Below the pieces are notes generated by a model. That model did no database searches and had not been told where the DNA came from. It saw nothing but the letters and a program-made list of their open reading frames with translations. Both the position numbers and the translations under genes were made by a program. Source: Karalla daura (taxonomy: Eukaryota; Chordata; Actinopteri; Chaetodontiformes; Leiognathidae). From it: 64,000 bases of DNA. Positions 23,847 to 39,105 of the stretch are shown piece by piece; position 1 is the stretch's first letter; every line of letters starts with the position of its first letter. The stretch is taken from positions 6,982,099-7,046,098 of the forward strand of contig CM055200.1 of assembly GCA_029224185.1 (NCBI GenBank), read 5' to 3'.

Positions 23847-26800
23847 CTGTGAAAAATACGACTTGAATTTACTCCCTGCGCGCATGAAGGTCGCGTCGTC
23901 GTAAACCCACGGCTGAAAAACGACATGATTAACAGGCAGCGCTGCGTTTACACTGAAGGCGAATCAAGCAGTTTGTCTTTAAACTCACCCCGATGCCCAG
24001 GAAAACATTGACAGCGTTGGAGCCAGTCACGTTACCAATGGATGCGTCCGCATACTGATCCTGGATTGCAGCTACCTTACTGGCAAAGGTATCTGGGTGG
24101 ACAGAGAAAGAGGAAAGGAGGTTTGCTTTGCACTTTCTGTCTAAGCATATGATGCAAAGGGTCCACAGTGACTTCCCACAGTGTATATATGGTGCAAAAC
24201 CAATTCCAAAAGTGAATTTTTAAGAAAAATGTGGACATGCCCTTGCCCTTGTCTATATTGGGCTTCTTACGTGGTTTTGTGGGTCAGCCATGGCCTAGTC
24301 GTTAAGGATCTTGACTTGTAAACCACAGTATCAGATTCAAACCCCTCCATGTATAAAGTAACCCTGACCAAGACGTCTTAATCTCTCCAAGCAATCAATA
24401 CGGTGTTGCTATCATCTAGTTTCTGATTTGAGTCCAAGTAAGGAACAGGCTGTTTTGCAAGACTGATTCAGATCTATGATTCAATCTATAAAGCAGCATC
24501 ACCTTTATCGAGTCTTACAGCATCCTTTATGTGAATAACGCTTTCATGTTTATTCTCACACAACAAGATCTGCAACTTCACAAGTCCAGATTGAGAATGT
24601 GGTTTAGTATGTTTAATAGAAAATGTATTTTACTAGAAGGCCAGATGTATATATGGGCACCCCCCTCACTTATTAGCTTGACAGAAATACATTATATATT
24701 ATTCCAATAGCTTGAGGGACATCAGACAAGCAAAACGCAGCAAAATGCTTTATTCTGTGAAAGTGAACTTGAAGTGATCATACATTTTAAATTAAGAAAT
24801 ATGATTTATATTACCAGTGTGTGAAACTGAACCTCAAAGTCCAGTCGTTTTTGAGTTACACAAGAACACAGTAACAGCAGAGGACGCCTTGATGAATGCA
24901 GAACACTTAAAATTATTAATGCTGAACACCGTGCAAATCCCTTTTTGCCTCCTTCAGACAGGGAACCTTAAATTAGAAACCAAATCTTTAATCCTGTTAC
25001 AGTGTTCTGTCGCTGGCAGCCATCACGGGCCAGACTTGGTCCAAGATCAATAAGGCTGAGTCTCAGTTTGCAGGGGCAAACTAACCGCGGCCAGACAACT
25101 AATCAGCGCTGCCTGGTCGCAAAATTCACCCCCCCCCTCTTCTCATTTTCAGATGTGCCAAACTGCGGCATCCCTAAAAGCATGGCCTTCGCTGCAACAC
25201 TGAAAGGAGCAGCAGAGACACTGCCAGATATTAACAATGGGCTCTCAGCTCAGAGCACAAAGACTTAGCAAAAAGCCAAATGGTCAGTTCGCGCTCCTTT
25301 CTCTCGCTAATTTTCTGGGCTTATTCTCTTCATTTGTGATTCATGTCCTCTCCCTTTTATCTGCCAGATACATTGAGAGGAGATAAAAACAAAGGGGAGA
25401 AAAAAACCTTGGAAGTAAGGGAGAAAGAGGGAAAAGGAGGACAAAGGAGCATCTTGAAGTGCTGGCCAACCTGGCAGAGGAAAAGAGGATGATGGGCGGA
25501 CCGGAAGAAGATCGAGGCAAGGAGAGGCAATGGGCCAAAGAAAGCGTCAAGCAAAGATAAATCTCCCCACAGGCGCACACCTTTAAGCCTCAAGGACATG
25601 CCCGCTGGGCATGTGTGCGTGCAGAGGCGATTTATGTGTGCTAGTCCACCTGCATGTTTCTGTGTACAGGCCATGTGTAGCCCTGTGCAAAAGTCATTAC
25701 CATTAGATTTGCTGTTTTAGCAACGCCGACCTCGCCTTACCCTTGAGCAACAGCCCTCTGGCTCCCTTAAACCTCAATGGAATGAAACCCTGATCAAGGT
25801 CCAGCCCCTGGCCTGTTCTCATTGTGTCTCACCGCAGATTGCAAAATAAATGCATATATTAGGTAACTCAAATGGGATGCACGATTGTGAAATTCTGTGT
25901 AAAAATAACAATTTGGCTGACAGACAAATACCAACAATTTTTCTAACTTACTCATTCCTTTTTTGTGTCTTTCGGCCCTTCATCACAAAATGAATAAGTG
26001 CCAATTCAATCAATGGTCATATTGTGCCGTTTTTAGTCAGTTTACATGTAATCACTGTACACTGTCTTGAGTCTATTTTTGAAATGTTCGATTATATCTG
26101 ATGCGTTAAGTCCTTTTTTTAGCATGTCATCCTGAACTATCACTTGAACTTGATGCAAGATGCATACTTGAATTTTTCTCCAAGATAGTGATTTGAAGGT
26201 CTTCTGTCATCTTCATTTATATCTTTGACATTTCCATTACCCATTAAACCTGCATGTATCATGTTGAATCACCCCCTGAAAGATCGTAGCGCACTATGCC
26301 ACTTGACAGATAAACATTGGTCGCTGTCATCTATGAATAGCAGCATTATTTTCAACGAGGTGAATGTCGCTCCATGGCGATGTCCAGGCAATGCATCTGT
26401 GCGTCCCTATTACTGAGCGTGCGTAATGTATTTTTAATACTTTGGATTACTTCAAATGATTGGCTTGTCCTCTTAATAAAGAGACTGACAAATGAAAATG
26501 ACTGGTCATTAAAGTTTTCTGAAACTATGAGGCTAGTGATGGTCGAAGACTGATGCCATGCTTTCAGCAGCTGGCAGAGAGCCTGCGAGCATTTGCATGA
26601 GTGAGAGGGTGTGTGTGTGCGTATGTGTGTATGTGTGTCTACTCATTGATCTTTGAGTGCCTCTGTAACTGACTGAATGGGTTAAAGTGCGGGCACTTTC
26701 AGCACAAGCATACGTATGTGTGTGCGTGTGTATATGCAGGCGTGAGAGGCAGCTCCCTCTTTGAGAGGATGCATCCCTGGTGGATGTTCTGCCCTTTTCT

Positions 26801-28225
26801 TACATTCCTGTGTCAATCACCCAGTCCCCCCCCGCCCCCCATCCTCTTTACCTCCTCTCCCTGATCCTCCTGGTCCTGCTCTTCTGCTCTTTCTCTCTTC
26901 TTCAATAAGGACAGTGTTCAATGAACGTGCAGAATATTCTATTTTATTCTTTTTTGCTTGTACATGTCTGTACATTGATTGATCCCTAAAATGCGAGTGA
27001 AGTTCTATTTGATAGACTTCAATTCCACAACTGTGTGATTGCATTTTGCATTAATGAGGGCTTTTGTTGGAGAGCTTCCTCCCTGAATCATGACTCCTGC
27101 TAATCATACTGCTGATCATTTTTACCATCATCTCTACGTCTCTGTGCATCTGGTGATTAGTTTGTCTGTCTATCCAAAGTTTCTTTCTAAATTTCCCTGT
27201 AATACTTTAATGATCCTCCCGCATCCCTTGATGGCTTTGCCTTACTTCTGTTCAGCTGAAGTCTGTCTATAGAGCTAATGTTTGATATCCACGCAACATA
27301 ATAAGTGCTCAACAGACGCTTTATTGCTCAGACATAACATTTATTGCAAAGTGGTTTTATTGGCTCTCTGAGGCTAGCACCAAATGACACGCAGATTGCT
27401 TAAAATAAAACCGTAGCGGCTCTGGGGTTCCACCTGAACCCCCGAATCAACAACAAATTTCACTTTCTGGAGTTTCTAATTCTCTTTTAATTGCTCCACT
27501 GCTGCTGTGGGTGTGCATGCGTTCGCCTGGCTAACTGTGATAAACGAGGTTAATCATCATGGAACCACAGCCCAGGAAGGGTTTTATTAACTTTAATAGC
27601 CAGTGACAGTCATTGAGGTCTGTTTCCGTATGTACATCTGTCTTCAAAGCAGATGTTTCTCGATCAGTGAATGCGACTGATATCAACGATGCTCTTATAG
27701 GATTATCTTTTGTATAGGTGCACATATACGCTATGTGTTCAAAGTGAGTGTGTGTGAGAGAAAGTGTGTGCCTGTGTGTGTAGCAGTATGTAATATATCA
27801 CTTTTATCCCCGAGCTCCTTATGGAGGAGGACAGACACCATGACAAATTACTCCATGCTAATAACACACGCGGTCACAGTGCAGATCTGTGCGTGTGTGT
27901 GTCTATGCAAGTGTGTGAAACCTATTTCACATTAATGTGTTTGCAAAATGTTTTGTGCCGGCCTGCCCTTCGAGGTAATTACAGTTGTGCACGTTCATGT
28001 TTACGTGACTGAGTTTTACACCTCTTGTGGCCGAGTATGTTCTAGTCGTCTGCACGCCTGTGTTGTGTATGTGTGTATGTGTGTGTGTGTGCACATGTGT
28101 GTGCAGAGGCTGTTGACGGTGGCCAAGGTTAAAACATATTCAGCCAGCCTCTGCCGTCGTCGCTCATTCTTCACGTTTAGAGGATGATCCATGTTGCTGT
28201 CTGCAGACAGACTCCCACGAACACA

Positions 28226-28293
<68 letters not shown>

Positions 28294-31200
28294 GGAGACT
28301 GGGAACCACTGGGTCAGCCGTGGTTAAATGCTCCCTCAGCACGACAGCAGGCTAAAACCAGAGCTGTGTGTTCTTCCCCCTGTTCCTCATGTGTTTCTTT
28401 GCATATTTAATTACGGTGCATGAATGGCAACAAATCAACTTAACAAACAAAATAACAACAAAATAAGCCTCTTTAAATCTGGAGCTAAAAATTACCAAAA
28501 TATGCAATATTTGTGACCATCACTTTTCAGCCCCGTACAAATGACTGGTGCCGCATTTGCTGTTATTAAATGAGCATAAAATGTCTGGATTAGTTCACTC
28601 ATCGACAAAGCAAAAGCAGCTTCTCCCTTGCGGTCTTCCAGCCATGATATTTTCTGCCACACTTTCAGCCGTCGCTCCAATGTTTCATTGCCTATTATAG
28701 CTACCATTGATTTAATTTGTTTTAACCTAATTGTTCTAAAAAAGCACAAACCTTAATGAGACTTCAACAGAGCAGTCATGAATGCGCCTGTGGGGGGATA
28801 AACTCTATAAAGGTATCCCTCTTATGCTGCAGTATTCCCGCACGAGGAAAGACGTGGGAGGTCGAACACCCCCTGTAATAAAAACTGAAGAACTGAAATG
28901 AAAATGTCAAGGCACGGTCCCAGAATGAGATTATTGATTAACACAAATACGTTTCTGAAATGAGCGCCCTGAGGCGGTCTATGTGTTTAAAGGCCTTATG
29001 AAGCTCGATGGCAAATGTTAGGAGAGAAAGCCCTTTGATCAAGGCTGGCGGAAAGTCCGGCCGGGGGACATTGGGAGATGGGAGATTTACGAGAGGAAAA
29101 CAGCGAGGTCGCTGGTGAACGTGCTCACCTGGTACCGAGGTTCCTAATGCGACAAACACCACTGCTGTGACTGAGTCTTTCAGGCCCACTGTGCAACCAA
29201 AATGAGAGGCCAGATCCCCTAAAATCACACAGAAGGAACAGAGTCATCACCACGTACAATCAATGTAAAGCATGCAACTGAAATATATATTCTTTACATG
29301 CAAATAGCAGTCAAATCTCACTCATGGGGCTGCAATACCAATTTCAGAAAGGCCAAGGTGGTCTAAAGGGGTCTTTAAATTGTGTAACCTACAACATTCA
29401 ATTTTCTGTCCCAGAGGATAAAAGAAACCATCAAAATATTCACATTTCAGAAACTGAGATGAGTGAATTGTGAAGGTGATAATCTCATTAGTAGATTAAT
29501 AGTCAGTAATAGTCTATCAGTTGTTGCAGCTCTACTGACTTGATGAAATCATGCTTGACTTTTCACATTTTATATAATATGTTTACACCTTTACTTTTTC
29601 CTTGTAAATACCTTTTTCTTTATTCTATTTTTTCACATTATGTGCACAGGAGAGAGAAAAAAATCCAGACTTGAATTCCTTGTATGGTCACATGAACTTG
29701 GTGAATAGAGCTGATTCTGATTCTGATCCTTTCTGATCATTTTCATTTAAAATGTTATTTAGACTGTGTCTTATGTGATCTGAGGACTGTGGCTGACATA
29801 CACCCTTCAGACGTGCGACTAATTCATTATCAACTGACATTACACTTAGCTGCATACAGTACATAACTCAAAAGTAATAAAACTATAAAACTACACCTCA
29901 AACACAGTCTTTTGTAGTCTTACCAATGACGGCGGTGAGCAGTCCAATCATGCAGATGGAAACCACGAAGCAGGCCCAGCCGTTCCAGTACTCTGTGGGC
30001 GGGACGAAGGCGAACAGAACCTTCCAGAAAACGGTGAGGAAGTGCATGACGTAGTCGAAACACGACGGCAGCTTCTCCTCCCCGCACTCGTCGTCATCGT
30101 CATCCTCTCCTGGAGGGAAGAGAAAACGAGGTTAAGGAGGAGGGACCGAGTGGGACTTTTAAGAGTGTAAGAGAGAATAAGTTCAGGTTTAGTCTCAAAC
30201 AGCCCATGAATAAACCAGTTTAGAGAGTAAATCTATTCCTAGGGAAGCGCTGGATGCTAATGAAGACACTGATGTGGTTATTGGTGGCCTGTCCAGGGTG
30301 ACTTCCAGTCACAGGCTCCAGCAGACCCCTGAGACACCATATGGGGTAAAGTGGGTTAAGAAAATGGGCGGATGGGCTAACGCAATTAGGAGGTGATCAA
30401 ATCAAATTGGTTTGGTATCGAATAAGTACATCTCAGGTTTTTTTTCTTGTAAGAGTGATTTAGATTTTAGTAATTAAAAAAAAGCACCTTTTGTCTTTAT
30501 TGAGAATATGTTTGTTGGGAAACTAATGGCAGCTATGATGTGTCCCTGATTGACCCTTGAAGTTCAAGTGCTTACGGGTCATTTTCTCTTATTTCAGCAA
30601 ACAGACAGATTATGAGATTAGAAATTATAGTGACACAGATGTAAACAGTGCATTTCATTTTCATAACACGGATTAAACTGTAATACTTAATTGCAGACTC
30701 AATTTGACGACCTCTTTTGACTTGCAAGAGAGAGCGTGTGTGTGTGTGTGTGTGTGCGGATGGGCGCGTGTGCATGTGATGTCATTATCAAAGTCTAATC
30801 TTCGGGGCTGCAGCCAACGGAGCGCTGTTAAGCCTGTGTGTTGATACTCCCGAGGTCTGCTCAACACGCACAGACACAATTAGCAGGCTGCACACTCCTC
30901 TGTGTAGCTGGCTGTTGTTCTGCTCCATTTATTAATGAGTCAGATGAATGAATAAAGGCGATACCTGCTGCTCCCATGAAACAATCTCGCCGGGTAAATC
31001 CAAGCAAAAGCCGCGATCTGTTATTGATTTGGCGCACATCACTCACCCGTTGCATACGATTAAAGGGCTGCTGATGCATGCAAATGCTCATAACAGGCAG
31101 AGGAGGATTGAGAAACCCTCCTATGGTTTCTCCTTCAGTGCATCAATGTGACGCCTGTGTTACACTTCTGCAGAAACAGAGCAAGACAAATCTTCAAACT

Positions 31201-34200
31201 TTACCCACTTCTGTGTAAAAATACCACATTCCTTTGAAGTAATTATCCAGAGATATTTTTAATTAATCACGTGTTTTGCCGCGGAAATCATGGAAATTGG
31301 ACGCTCGGGTGAGCAAAACCGAGACATGCTCTCGCACGCAGCCCTTTATTACTTTTGAAATATGTCATTTGGCAGAAAATGCATGAATGCATCACCCTTG
31401 GGACACACTGTCACAACACATAATAAAACAGAAAATCATCTGCAAAAAAAAAAGAAGAAGAAGAAAAAAAAAGCCAACTCATTTCTTGAGATCTCCTCGG
31501 CTCCACTCACAACGAAACGAGCAGCATCCGCACATGAAGTGCGCCCGACGTTTCTGATAGTCATGTTATTAAACACCAATCGTGAACCAGATCCGGCCTG
31601 CGAGCTATCTAATTACGGCGCATTAGCATGGGCTAACACAAAGATGGATTAATTCTGATAAGGCCGATCGTTTCCTCAGGGGTCAGACACCTTCTTAAAT
31701 ACAATTAAACACAAACGCTTTCTTTGCTCGGGACGGCCACTTTGAACAAATCAAACCATCAACTACACATGAATAGAAGACGGTCGGCGCAGAGAGAGAT
31801 GACCTCATCCACTGTTGTGGTTTGGAACACACGCAAGCACACACGCACGCATGCACACACACACACACATACACGCACACACAAAATGCTGAATTATAAA
31901 ACAAGACTCTCTGAGAGTTATATCACTTTTTACTTTCTGCAGCTCTACTTCCCTCCTACACAATCTGTTATGGCTGAGTGGAGCCTCCTCCCTCCCTGCT
32001 CTGCCAGTGTTTACGTGTGTTTTTTTTTCATCACATGGTTGCGCTCTTTGGCCTGCATCTGCTTATCTTTATCTTCCCCTGCAGTACGTGTGACGGTTCA
32101 TTACATGGGCTACATTTCATCCGCGGGGCGTATTCAGTTTGCAGAAGAGTCACGGGAAACAGAGGATCGGACAAAGTGTCCAAGCGGTGGCCTTCGACTG
32201 CAAACTGAAGAGTCACTTGACTCACGCTGTGATGCAGAATGTCTCAGCGTGTCTCACTGTAAACTTTCCACCGTGTGACATTTTGAGCGACGCCACGACC
32301 TTGACTCAGAAAAGTTAGCTCGCTGCGTACAGCGTAAGTGAAAACCGTTCCAAACGTGCCCGTCACTTCATTTGCTGTATGATCACCACAATTTGTTCTT
32401 GCATGTCACAGTTGATAGACCTTATTATTTCCCATGGAAAGTCTGTCATGTGCTCTTCTCTAGTAAACATTTCTCTGCCCTTTATCTGCCTCCATTTATT
32501 CCCATACCTGACTGCTCTCTCCTCTCCATTGCCACGCTCTTTTATGAATTTTATTAATGAAGTCGTTATCAATAATAACTGTCTTTTTTGCTCTCCATCC
32601 CTGACTCGCGTACTCCTTTCATTCCTGGTCACATTTCGCTGACACAGGCTTTATAAAACTGAACGTTCGCTGTCACTCTCCTGCTTCAGCCCCGTAAGTC
32701 TCCCTCATCGCTCGACAGCCTCCTGTCACTCTCTAAATGCCACTGAGAGCCTCCTCCTGTCGCCACGTTGTCTGTCTGTCTGTGACATCAGTCGACTACA
32801 TCATTTATTCAGTTAAAAAAGGAGAAAAAATCTCGGCGGTTAATCTCGTGGCTGCTCAACCCAGGCTTTTCTGTCTCTGGTAACGGCCATGTACCTGCCA
32901 ACGAGAAATTCCTTATCTGTCTTCTACACACGGACGCATCAATCCTCTCTGTGACCTTCCACATGTGCTGGGTGTGAGCTATCTGTGAGCAGATGCTGCA
33001 GTCTCATGGGCCGGGGCAGACGTGGAGTGCAGCTCCCCTCCACACTCTGCTAGCCACGCGAGGTGTCTGTCCATAAGCGTTTGACGGGTCACAGTCCGAG
33101 CTCAGGAGACTTCTTACCACTGCTTCTTTACATAGGCACACACAAATCAAGACGCACACTGGTGTTTCCATCTGCTGCTCTGAAACAATTTTGTCATGGC
33201 TGGGGGAGAGGAGGAGAGGCCGGTTAGCTCATGTCAGGCTTAGGGAGGGTGACGCGCAGAGGGAGGTCGATAGAGAGTACGAACATCCTTGGAAATAGCA
33301 CCGGATCGAGGCAGAAGGACACATGCTGAAACGTGTGAGGTGCATGCACAGACTGAATCCCAAGCGAGGCGAGAACATCACACACCCTGTCCAGTGTTGG
33401 AAGGAAAGAGAAAAAAAAAAACCACACACACACACACTAGCTCATACAGTCAAAGATATTCTTATATCTTCAAGGGCAGGCTGGATTTTCTTTTACTTTC
33501 TGCTAATGGTCCTTAAAAAAAAACAAAAAAAAACGAGCGATTACATCAAAATAACAGGAATCAGACATGAAAAATGTCAAAAAGCCCTCTGCATTTCTGA
33601 AGTCATGCAGTCATGTCGGTGATCTTCAAAGCCCTGCCCTGTCAGCCTGAAACTGTCGACCGGATCAGAGCTTTTACCCAGGTTCTCAAAACCTGCTGAC
33701 GTTCCCAGCCAAACAAATAATCCCAGTCTCCAGCTGTAAAGTGAAGGCTGCGTGCCACTCGTCCTGTTATTCATTATCTCCGGGGCACATATTCACACGC
33801 GTGCACAGCGTGAAATACAGTCATTCATGTAACTTTTTAATTAAAACCTCTGAAGTGCGGATGAGCCGGCCCGGGAACAATGTCACCAAAAGACAGAAAC
33901 TTCAAAATCACATCTGAATTAGTTTTTATCTCCACTCCGCAGGGCGCTTCATGAGAGCGTTTGTCACTCAAGAGCACGTCTGTGAACGAGCCCGTCTCTG
34001 ACGCGCCGACCAGTCATTCAAACAAATCAATTAAAGAATCAGTCACTGACTGAGTCAACTCGTCATTGTCGCCCGCTGTCTGAAGGATGATTACAGTTTG
34101 TGTGCGCTCGGAGCGAGGACCGATAGGCGGTGACACGACTGTTCCACAGCGACAAACATTCACGGTGAGACAATGGAGGCTGGTTGTAAATCAAAGACAC

Positions 34201-37200
34201 AAAGGCCGGTAACAAAGCTTTAGTCAACCTTTGGCGCTAATTGATTTATCAATATAAAAAAAAAGGCGAAGATGAACGCAGAGGCGCCTGCTGTTCCTGG
34301 GTTCTGAAGGACACTGAAAACTGAAGCTAAACGCGGTAAAGTGTAAATGGAGAGGCAGGACGGCACGATTCAGGGAAAAAAAGAGACAAAATTACGAATT
34401 CAAGTGTTTATTGCACTCATGAACTCTGACAAAAGAAAAGAACACTCTGTGGCGAGCTGCTGAGTCCTCTGTGTAATTTTGAGACTCTCGCCTCTGTCTT
34501 GGACTCACTCGCGGTGCCTTGAATCACACGATGTAAAGGCGCTTTGTCACAAGTTGAAGAAGAGGGCAGCAACAGTCCGTGTTTGGTGACACTTATTAAA
34601 GACCGGAGCCACTGTTTGTGATGCAGCTTGTGATATAAAATGCCCAAGAATCATTATTTAGAAATTATATCGTACGTAGCAGTGAATTTAGATTCCTGGG
34701 CGGGTCCTCATTGTAAAGCACCTTTCTAGTCTTCACAGCCCTCACTCACTTTCACAGCACAAATCTGCCCGTTCACACATCGGTGGCAGAGGCGACCGCG
34801 TGCGCATGGTCACTTAGTGATGAAGCAGAATCAGGGGTCTGGAGTTCACCGTCTTGCTCTGGGAAGCCTCCTTGAGGGTGTCTTCTGAAATCCTACAGTA
34901 AGTCTGGAACCAAAAATGTAACTGGTTGGAGACCTCCATGTCAGCAGACAGATTTCCTGCAGCTTGGGAAAACACTTGAATGAGGATGTGGAGATAATCA
35001 CCGGAGAGCCCATAGGCACCTGGTCTACCTCGCTCGGCCTGCTTCTCTAAGTAGCACAAAACGGATGGAGTGCCACCTCTACTCTGCAAAGAAATATCGT
35101 AGTGGTTGAGAGAACAGTGAAAATGACCACAACATCTGGTCATACGCGCGCTTGCCTTGGGCATGGACACAGAAATATACGCCCGTGCTTCCATAAATAA
35201 CATTCACGTAGAGGAGCAGGTGATGAACAACACGCTATAGACTTAGTAATTAGAGAGCAGTGGTGTGTGAAGTGGTTGCGCATCAATCTCTTTCTTTTTC
35301 TTTCACTTTTCTCCCTCACTCTCGGCCCTATCAATTCCTCTCTCTCTCCCTTGATTTCCTTTCCATTGATTTTCTCTTCCATCTTGTTGCCTCTTTGTTT
35401 GTGGCTGCGCACTTATTCAGGCAATCCCGTTTGACGGGAACACGCTCTTTCAAAACAAACATAATTTGTGCATCTTCACAACCCAGGAATTATGGCTGTG
35501 TTCACCATCTTCCCGCATCTACATCGGCAACCTATGCATCATCCCCCGGGAGAAAACAAATACAGGAAACACTTAAAAGGAGCAGCATTTATCAGTATTG
35601 TCTGGTGTTAACATAGAAGCAGTGTAGCACTGGCTTCATCAGAAATGCTTCAGATGCCATCTTCCGTACCCCTTTACTATTTTAGTCATGAGAACATAAT
35701 GGTTCATTTCAGCACAGGTGTGGCTGCATGAATTATACAGATGATGTTTTAGGGCCTGCTGTACATCTTTGGCCTGGAATAGACCATGGTTATTCGACAA
35801 AGCCGAGGTAGGCTAGTATTTGTAGGTCTCCTCTGAGGATTCGAGCTGCGGGCTCGAGTTGCAGAGGATGCAGACGGCGTAGTCTGTGTGCACAACTGCA
35901 CGCCGGCAAACGGACACATAATCTCTCGTTGTCTGTCCGTGTTTATCTTTGTAAAACTCTCCCGCAATCATGTAAGAAAACAGGGCTGCGTGCAAATGCA
36001 GCCCACAAGCACGCTGACATTTCAGAGGGCTTTAATGGCCGGCTAAATGCAGGTTTCTTGCTTCGAGAAGAACGCCACAGCCTCGGTAGCACTGCTGGGC
36101 AACGCACGTACACACATGTACGACTGTGTACAGAGGCGTGACCTGACGGATGGATCTGTGCGTACTTTAAATGTCATTTCATGGCTGCCATCGCATCTTC
36201 TGCCAGGAAAACCTGCTCCAAATATGCAGTCTTCCCCTAATTGAACTGATAAACTGATAAGCAACAAAAGATGTTTTGTCGACCCCTGAACATCAAGATC
36301 CCGATCTGACACTTGGGTGACGATGATAAAGATCATGAGGAATCCTCAACGTTCTCAGTCGAGGAGAGGGTCCATTTAAGGCTCCTTTAAAGTGAGTTCA
36401 ATCTTGATTTTAATCTAATATGTTTGAGAGGAGATAAAAGAGACTTGTGCAGGATGATTGAGGGAGGGAAAGAGACTGAAAGCCAAAAAGGAAAATGGAG
36501 AGAGGCAGAGATGAGATTAGACAAAACTGGCTTATCGGGGTGTACTAAATCCACCGGCCTATCAACGACAGCAGCCCTGGACTTCAAGCCCCTTGAAAAG
36601 GCGGAGTGTGTTTCCAGGGTTGAGCCGCCGAGCTACAGTGTGTCCCCATTTGGATTTATCTTGTACGAGAGAGACTATAGTGTACGTGCACTCGCTAGGT
36701 AAGCATGGTGTGACAAGCCCTCTTGGCTGATCCATTTCCACAGCAAAAGAGCTCCACCAATACACAATTAGATGTATTGACTCGGTCTTGCTTTCGGTCC
36801 ATTTTTATCAACAGATCATGAGAACCAGATATCGTTCATCTCTTGTTCATTTCTTTTTACTTAATGAGGGGAATAACTGGCACCTTTAGCTCATTTTGCT
36901 TTAGTTTTGTTATTGGCTTTTAAGTCCTGTCTATTTTTAACAGTGTGATAAAGTTGAGGGAGAAGGCAGGGGACACATCCTGGACAGGTCGTCACTCCAT
37001 CCCAGGCCATACACTCACCTTGGTGCAATTTAATTTAACTTAAGAGTCCTTCTTTCTAAACATGCATGTTTTTGACTATGGGGGAAAATACTCTCGATTC
37101 TGTGGGGAAACAGTGCTAACCATCAACCCACTGTGTAGCTCAACTTTAAGCTGTCCATCAAAAAGTAAATTAAATCAATTTCTTGACTCTTTTCATCCTT

Positions 37201-38252
37201 TTCCCACGTTTTATTCCATCCTTCCATACTTCCTCCCATCTATTTGTGATAAGACCAGAAGCCGATCTTCTGGCGCCTCCTGTTACTTTCACCCTAACCT
37301 TTCCTTCAACCTCCCTCTTTTTTCATCTGCAGCACAGCCCTGCCCATTCATCCATGCAGCCACCTATCAGTCACTCAATCCAGTCATCCATGCATGATGG
37401 GAAACACAATCACATCCATGCCGAGCAGAGTTGACCCTGGCCTTCAGTCACAAACCCAGGGTCCCTCATTTCCTCCCTGTGCTAACACCAAGGGCTCCAC
37501 ATATTTGAATTCAACAGGAGGGATAATGAATCTCTGACCTTCCACCGGAGGGCAGTAATTAGATGAGTAATATACGTATAGAGAGTGTGGCAAGGTAGGA
37601 AAAGGAGGGGTAATAAAAGTGCAGGATCAGAAAAGAAAATGAACAGAATGTGATGCGTTGGGATTGGATAAAGTCATCGTAAGGTACTCTTATCTTTCCT
37701 GATTAGAGTTTAATCAGCAAAGATACGCTGACACAAGTCACGGCGAGTTACTGTACGCCTCGCGCCGTCTGACCACTGTCTCTTCTTACGATAAGCGTAA
37801 TTGGACTGTCATGTCATCCCCTCTTCTGTGTGCGCTCCAGTAAAGAAGGCCAGAAGAAACATCTCAGTCTGAGCCTCACACTGCATTAAACATTCAGGAG
37901 CTTGTTTTAAGGGTGTCTTAACCGAGATAAAACCACTTCTAAAAACCAACGGAGGACAGAAAGAGATGGGATGACCTGCGTGCACGCTGCAGGGTGTTCA
38001 CCGCCTGGGCAGAAAAGCATCCAGGCGTCTTGTGCCAGTGTTTGTTAGGCTCCTAGGTTCATCTTGAACTGCACTGCCCGGCACGATGGCCTCACATAAC
38101 AAAGGAGATAAGAGTGAGTTTTATGATTGTTGCCACACGTTTCCTAAAAGATTTGTTTGTTTGTAAATGGATGAAAGGCCACAGCAGAAGAAGTCTTTCA
38201 TAGTGCAGTCTTGAAACTATGTGTGTGGATCAGCCATTACTCTGCTCTCTCC

Positions 38253-38295
<43 letters not shown>

Positions 38296-38578
38296 GGGTC
38301 CAATTTTGTCGAAACACAGAGAGCAGAGGAGCACGCCAGCGAGCAATGTCTTTCTCCCCCAAATCAATTGCTTCACAGCTGGATGTCTATCCGACCAATC
38401 AGCTGTCAGTTTGATCTGCGAGCAACCAATCAACACTTTGAACTCTTAAAACCCACTCAGCTCATTGTTAAAAAAACCACTGCTGAAAAACCAATCACCT
38501 GCCAGTTTGATCTGAGTCTGTATCTCGTTTGGTTTGCCACCGCTTTCACTGTTTCTCACTCAGAGGGTGTATATGCGT

Positions 38579-38626
<48 letters not shown>

Positions 38627-38836
38627 CTGACCTGTTACACACTGCACAGTATTGGAATCACACTGAGAACGTTAGAATAGTCAATCATTGTGTGACTTCG
38701 TTTTAATGAAGCTGTACTGCATGTGCGAGTGTGTGCCCAGTTCTCTAGTGGGAATTGCAGTCCCTGCCTTTAACGCTTTTTTTCCCCAAATACACACACA
38801 GGCACACATGCACACACACACACACACACACACACG

Positions 38837-38885
<49 letters not shown>

Positions 38886-39067
38886 CCAAAACAACAACAA
38901 CAACAGCACTCTGTCAGGCTAGACAAGCTAATCCCAGATAAGAGAGTGAGGACAGGCCTTTTCATTAATGGCATCAGCTCGCCAACAAAGGCTGGCTGAC
39001 AGGCTGGCTAACTAAAGCAAAAATGCACGCGCGCACACACACACGCACACACACACACACACACACA

Positions 39068-39105
<38 letters not shown>

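Larger units (their letters stand above)
24093..29128 (-). other. slc8a intron (5.0 kb)
   Basis: It lies between the two alpha-2 exons. It holds a SINE-like relic (24285-24420), a purine/pyrimidine-rich stretch near 25370-25560, and the CA array at 28220-28290. No exon was seen. Confidence 0.6.
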
